From: an uncultured Eubacteriales bacterium
GTDB lineage: Bacteria; Bacillota_A; Clostridia; Christensenellales; Aristaeellaceae
Assembly (NCBI GenBank): GCA_944333375.1
Contig: CALVKX010000114.1
Span: 1 to 6,858, forward strand
Direction: 5' to 3'
Length of the DNA: 6,858 nt
Shown piece after piece: positions 5,546-6,858 of this stretch; position 1 is the stretch's first letter, and the number at the start of each line of letters is the position of its first letter. A program made the position numbers and the translations under genes. Below the pieces are notes generated by a model that worked only from the letters and a program-made list of their open reading frames with translations, had not been told where the DNA came from and made no database searches.

Positions 5546-6808
5546 ATGAAAAGGGTACTTTGTCTGATTCTGGTTGCCGTCATGAGCATCGCGGGCGTCG
5601 CCGGCGCTGTGGCCGAGGAGAGCAGCCCGATCACCATTCAGTTCTGGAACAGCTTCACCGGCGCCGACGGCGACCTGCTGGTGCAGCTGGTGGACCGCTT
5701 CAATGCCGAAAACCAGTGGGGGATCACCATCGAGATGGACATCTCCTCCAGCTTCACCGAGCAGCTCAGCTCCGCGCTGGCCGCCAATGAGGGCCCGGCG
5801 CTGGTGCTGTTCTCCACGGCGTTTCGCTTCCAGTACGCCGACTACCTCAAGGACGTGAGCGACATCTTTGAAAAGACCGCGCTCAACCGCGACGACTTCA
5901 TCCCCTCCTATCTGGACTACTGCTCCGAGGGCGACGCCATGTACCTGGTGCCCTTCCAGATCGTGGGCTATTACCTGATGTGGAACAAGGACCTCTTTAC
6001 CGAGGCCGGCCTCGACCCCGAAACCCCGCCCCAGAACTGGGACGAATGGCTCGAATATGCCAAGGCCATCACCAACGAGGACAAAAATGTCTACGGCTCC
6101 GGCATCTCCTATAACTACGCCTACCAGATCGCCCACATCATCCAGCGCTTCGGCGGCCTGGCCGTCACCAACGAGGACGGCGCCTGGAAGGCCAACTTCG
6201 CCGGAAACGAGGGCTACGCCGCGTTCCTCAACATGTACAAGGAAATGATCGACGGCGGCTACAACCCCATCGACGCCGATACCGACCCCACCTTCACCGC
6301 CGGCCAGCTCGGCATGACCGTCACCGGCCCCTGGACCACCGGCGGTCTGGACAGCAACGGCATCAACTACGGCATCGCCCTGGTGCCCGAGGGAATGGCC
6401 GGCCCCATGAACTCCGTTGAGGTCATCGGCTTTGCGGTCACCAACGTCGTCTCCGAGGAGGAGCAGCTCGCGGCCTACCGCTTCATCGAGTGGTGGAACA
6501 CCGAGGACGCCGAGGGCAACTCTCCCGCGCTGACCTGGTCGCTGGAAAACGGCTTCCCCAGCTACGCCTTCAGCGTGCAGGAGAAGGAGTCCTACAAGAG
6601 CAACGAAAAGCTCGTCGTGACCTCTTCCGCCGATCCTTCGCTGCCTTCCGACTTCATCGTGGATTCCAGCTTCGCCGGGACCAACGAAATTCTCAACGAC
6701 GTCATCCTGCCCCTGATGTCCTCCATCACCTTTGAGGATATCTCCGTGGAGGACGCGCTTGCCAACGCGCAGGCCGCCGCCGAGGAGATCGTGGCCCGCT
6801 ACAACTAA
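5546..6808 (+). CDS. Extracellular sugar-binding protein of an ABC importer (family 1, UgpB/MalE type)
   Basis: Captures a sugar or oligosaccharide outside the cell and delivers it to an ABC importer whose permeases should follow beyond the window. The 420-residue product has a Sec signal peptide: Lys-Arg at 2-3, a hydrophobic core about 4-20 and a likely signal peptidase I site after Ala-Val-Ala (21-23). The mature part opens with ITIQFWNSFTGADGD (29-43), the first strand and ligand loop of family 1 solute-binding proteins. It continues with the typical hinge-region stretch YYLMWNKDLFTEAGLDPETP (142-161) and TVTGPWTTGG (258-267). Length is normal. The only cysteine in the signal region is Cys6, too early for a lipobox, so the protein is not an evident lipoprotein, which is unusual for a Gram-positive binding protein. 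Shared operators with the divergent arabinofuranosidase suggest an arabinose-containing oligosaccharide as ligand; the sequence alone does not fix the ligand. The gene ends cleanly at TAA. Confidence 0.92.
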   Translation: MKRVLCLILVAVMSIAGVAGAVAEESSPITIQFWNSFTGADGDLLVQLVDRFNAENQWGITIEMDISSSFTEQLSSALAANEGPALVLFSTAFRFQYADYLKDVSDIFEKTALNRDDFIPSYLDYCSEGDAMYLVPFQIVGYYLMWNKDLFTEAGLDPETPPQNWDEWLEYAKAITNEDKNVYGSGISYNYAYQIAHIIQRFGGLAVTNEDGAWKANFAGNEGYAAFLNMYKEMIDGGYNPIDADTDPTFTAGQLGMTVTGPWTTGGLDSNGINYGIALVPEGMAGPMNSVEVIGFAVTNVVSEEEQLAAYRFIEWWNTEDAEGNSPALTWSLENGFPSYAFSVQEKESYKSNEKLVVTSSADPSLPSDFIVDSSFAGTNEILNDVILPLMSSITFEDISVEDALANAQAAAEEIVARYN

Positions 6809-6829
6809 GTCACCCCTGCGCCAACTTTC

Positions 6830-6853
6830 TGCGGGCGGCATTTGCCGCCCGCA
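6830..6853 (+). terminator. GC-rich stem-loop after the binding-protein gene (terminator or attenuator, cut by window end)
   Basis: TGCGGGCGGC (6830-6839) pairs perfectly with GCCGCCCGCA (6844-6853) around an ATTT loop, 21 bases after the stop codon. The five bases visible beyond it (ATGAA) contain no T run. It may therefore be an mRNA-stabilising or partly terminating hairpin between binding protein and permease genes, a common way to make the binding protein in excess. A full terminator cannot be excluded because the window stops here. Confidence 0.6.
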
Positions 6854-6858
6854 ATGAA

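Noticed and set aside
5339..6841. 500-codon open frame on the minus strand
   Set aside because: It is antisense to the binding-protein gene and gives a Gly/Val/His-rich product without motifs. It also runs through the AT-rich promoter region and both plus-strand promoter elements.

Overview
The window looks like part of the chromosome of a fairly GC-rich Firmicute, most likely a gut- or anaerobe-type clostridial lineage. Three things suggest this: strong GGAGG- and GGGGTGA-type ribosome sites, ABC exporter and sugar-binding protein sequences of Clostridia type, and GC-rich genes separated by AT-rich promoter regions. The assignment is inference; no marker gene is present. I see no phage, transposase, integrase or CRISPR sequence.

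Layout. (1) Bases 1-91 hold the 3' part of a tRNA-Pro(GGG) gene and its very strong rho-independent terminator. (2) Bases 201-4291 are a three-gene plus-strand unit: a MarR-family regulator, then two half-size ABC exporter subunits. The genes overlap or nearly touch (ATGA overlap, then a 16-base gap). The two exporter halves are complementary in their defects. The first has Asp in place of the catalytic Glu and Gln in place of the switch His; the second has a degenerate signature motif. Together they should form a heterodimer with one working and one degenerate ATP site. A TTGACA/TATCTT promoter with two GTTG-N3-TATC repeats 21 bases apart precedes the regulator and suggests autoregulation. 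(3) A minus-strand glycoside hydrolase family 43 gene (4296-5267) converges on the exporter with only 4 bases between the stop codons. (4) The hydrolase diverges from an extracellular sugar-binding protein gene (5546-6808). In the AT-rich region between them, two opposed promoters are each followed immediately by a copy of the same ACGTGTACGC-containing near-palindrome, exactly 200 bases apart. (5) The window ends in a GC-rich stem-loop behind the binding-protein gene, where transporter permease genes would be expected.

How it works together. The first unit is probably a ligand-relieved drug or peptide efflux module. The second is probably one edge of an arabino-oligosaccharide uptake locus: the binding protein captures the sugar outside, permeases beyond the window import it, and the cytoplasmic GH43 enzyme (no signal peptide) trims it. 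One repressor, encoded elsewhere, likely controls both divergent genes through the twin operators. The protein families are all known. The least routine signals are the paired in-phase operators, the hairpin formed by two identical gene ends, the cysteine/histidine-bearing insert in the first exporter subunit, and the lack of a lipobox in the binding protein.
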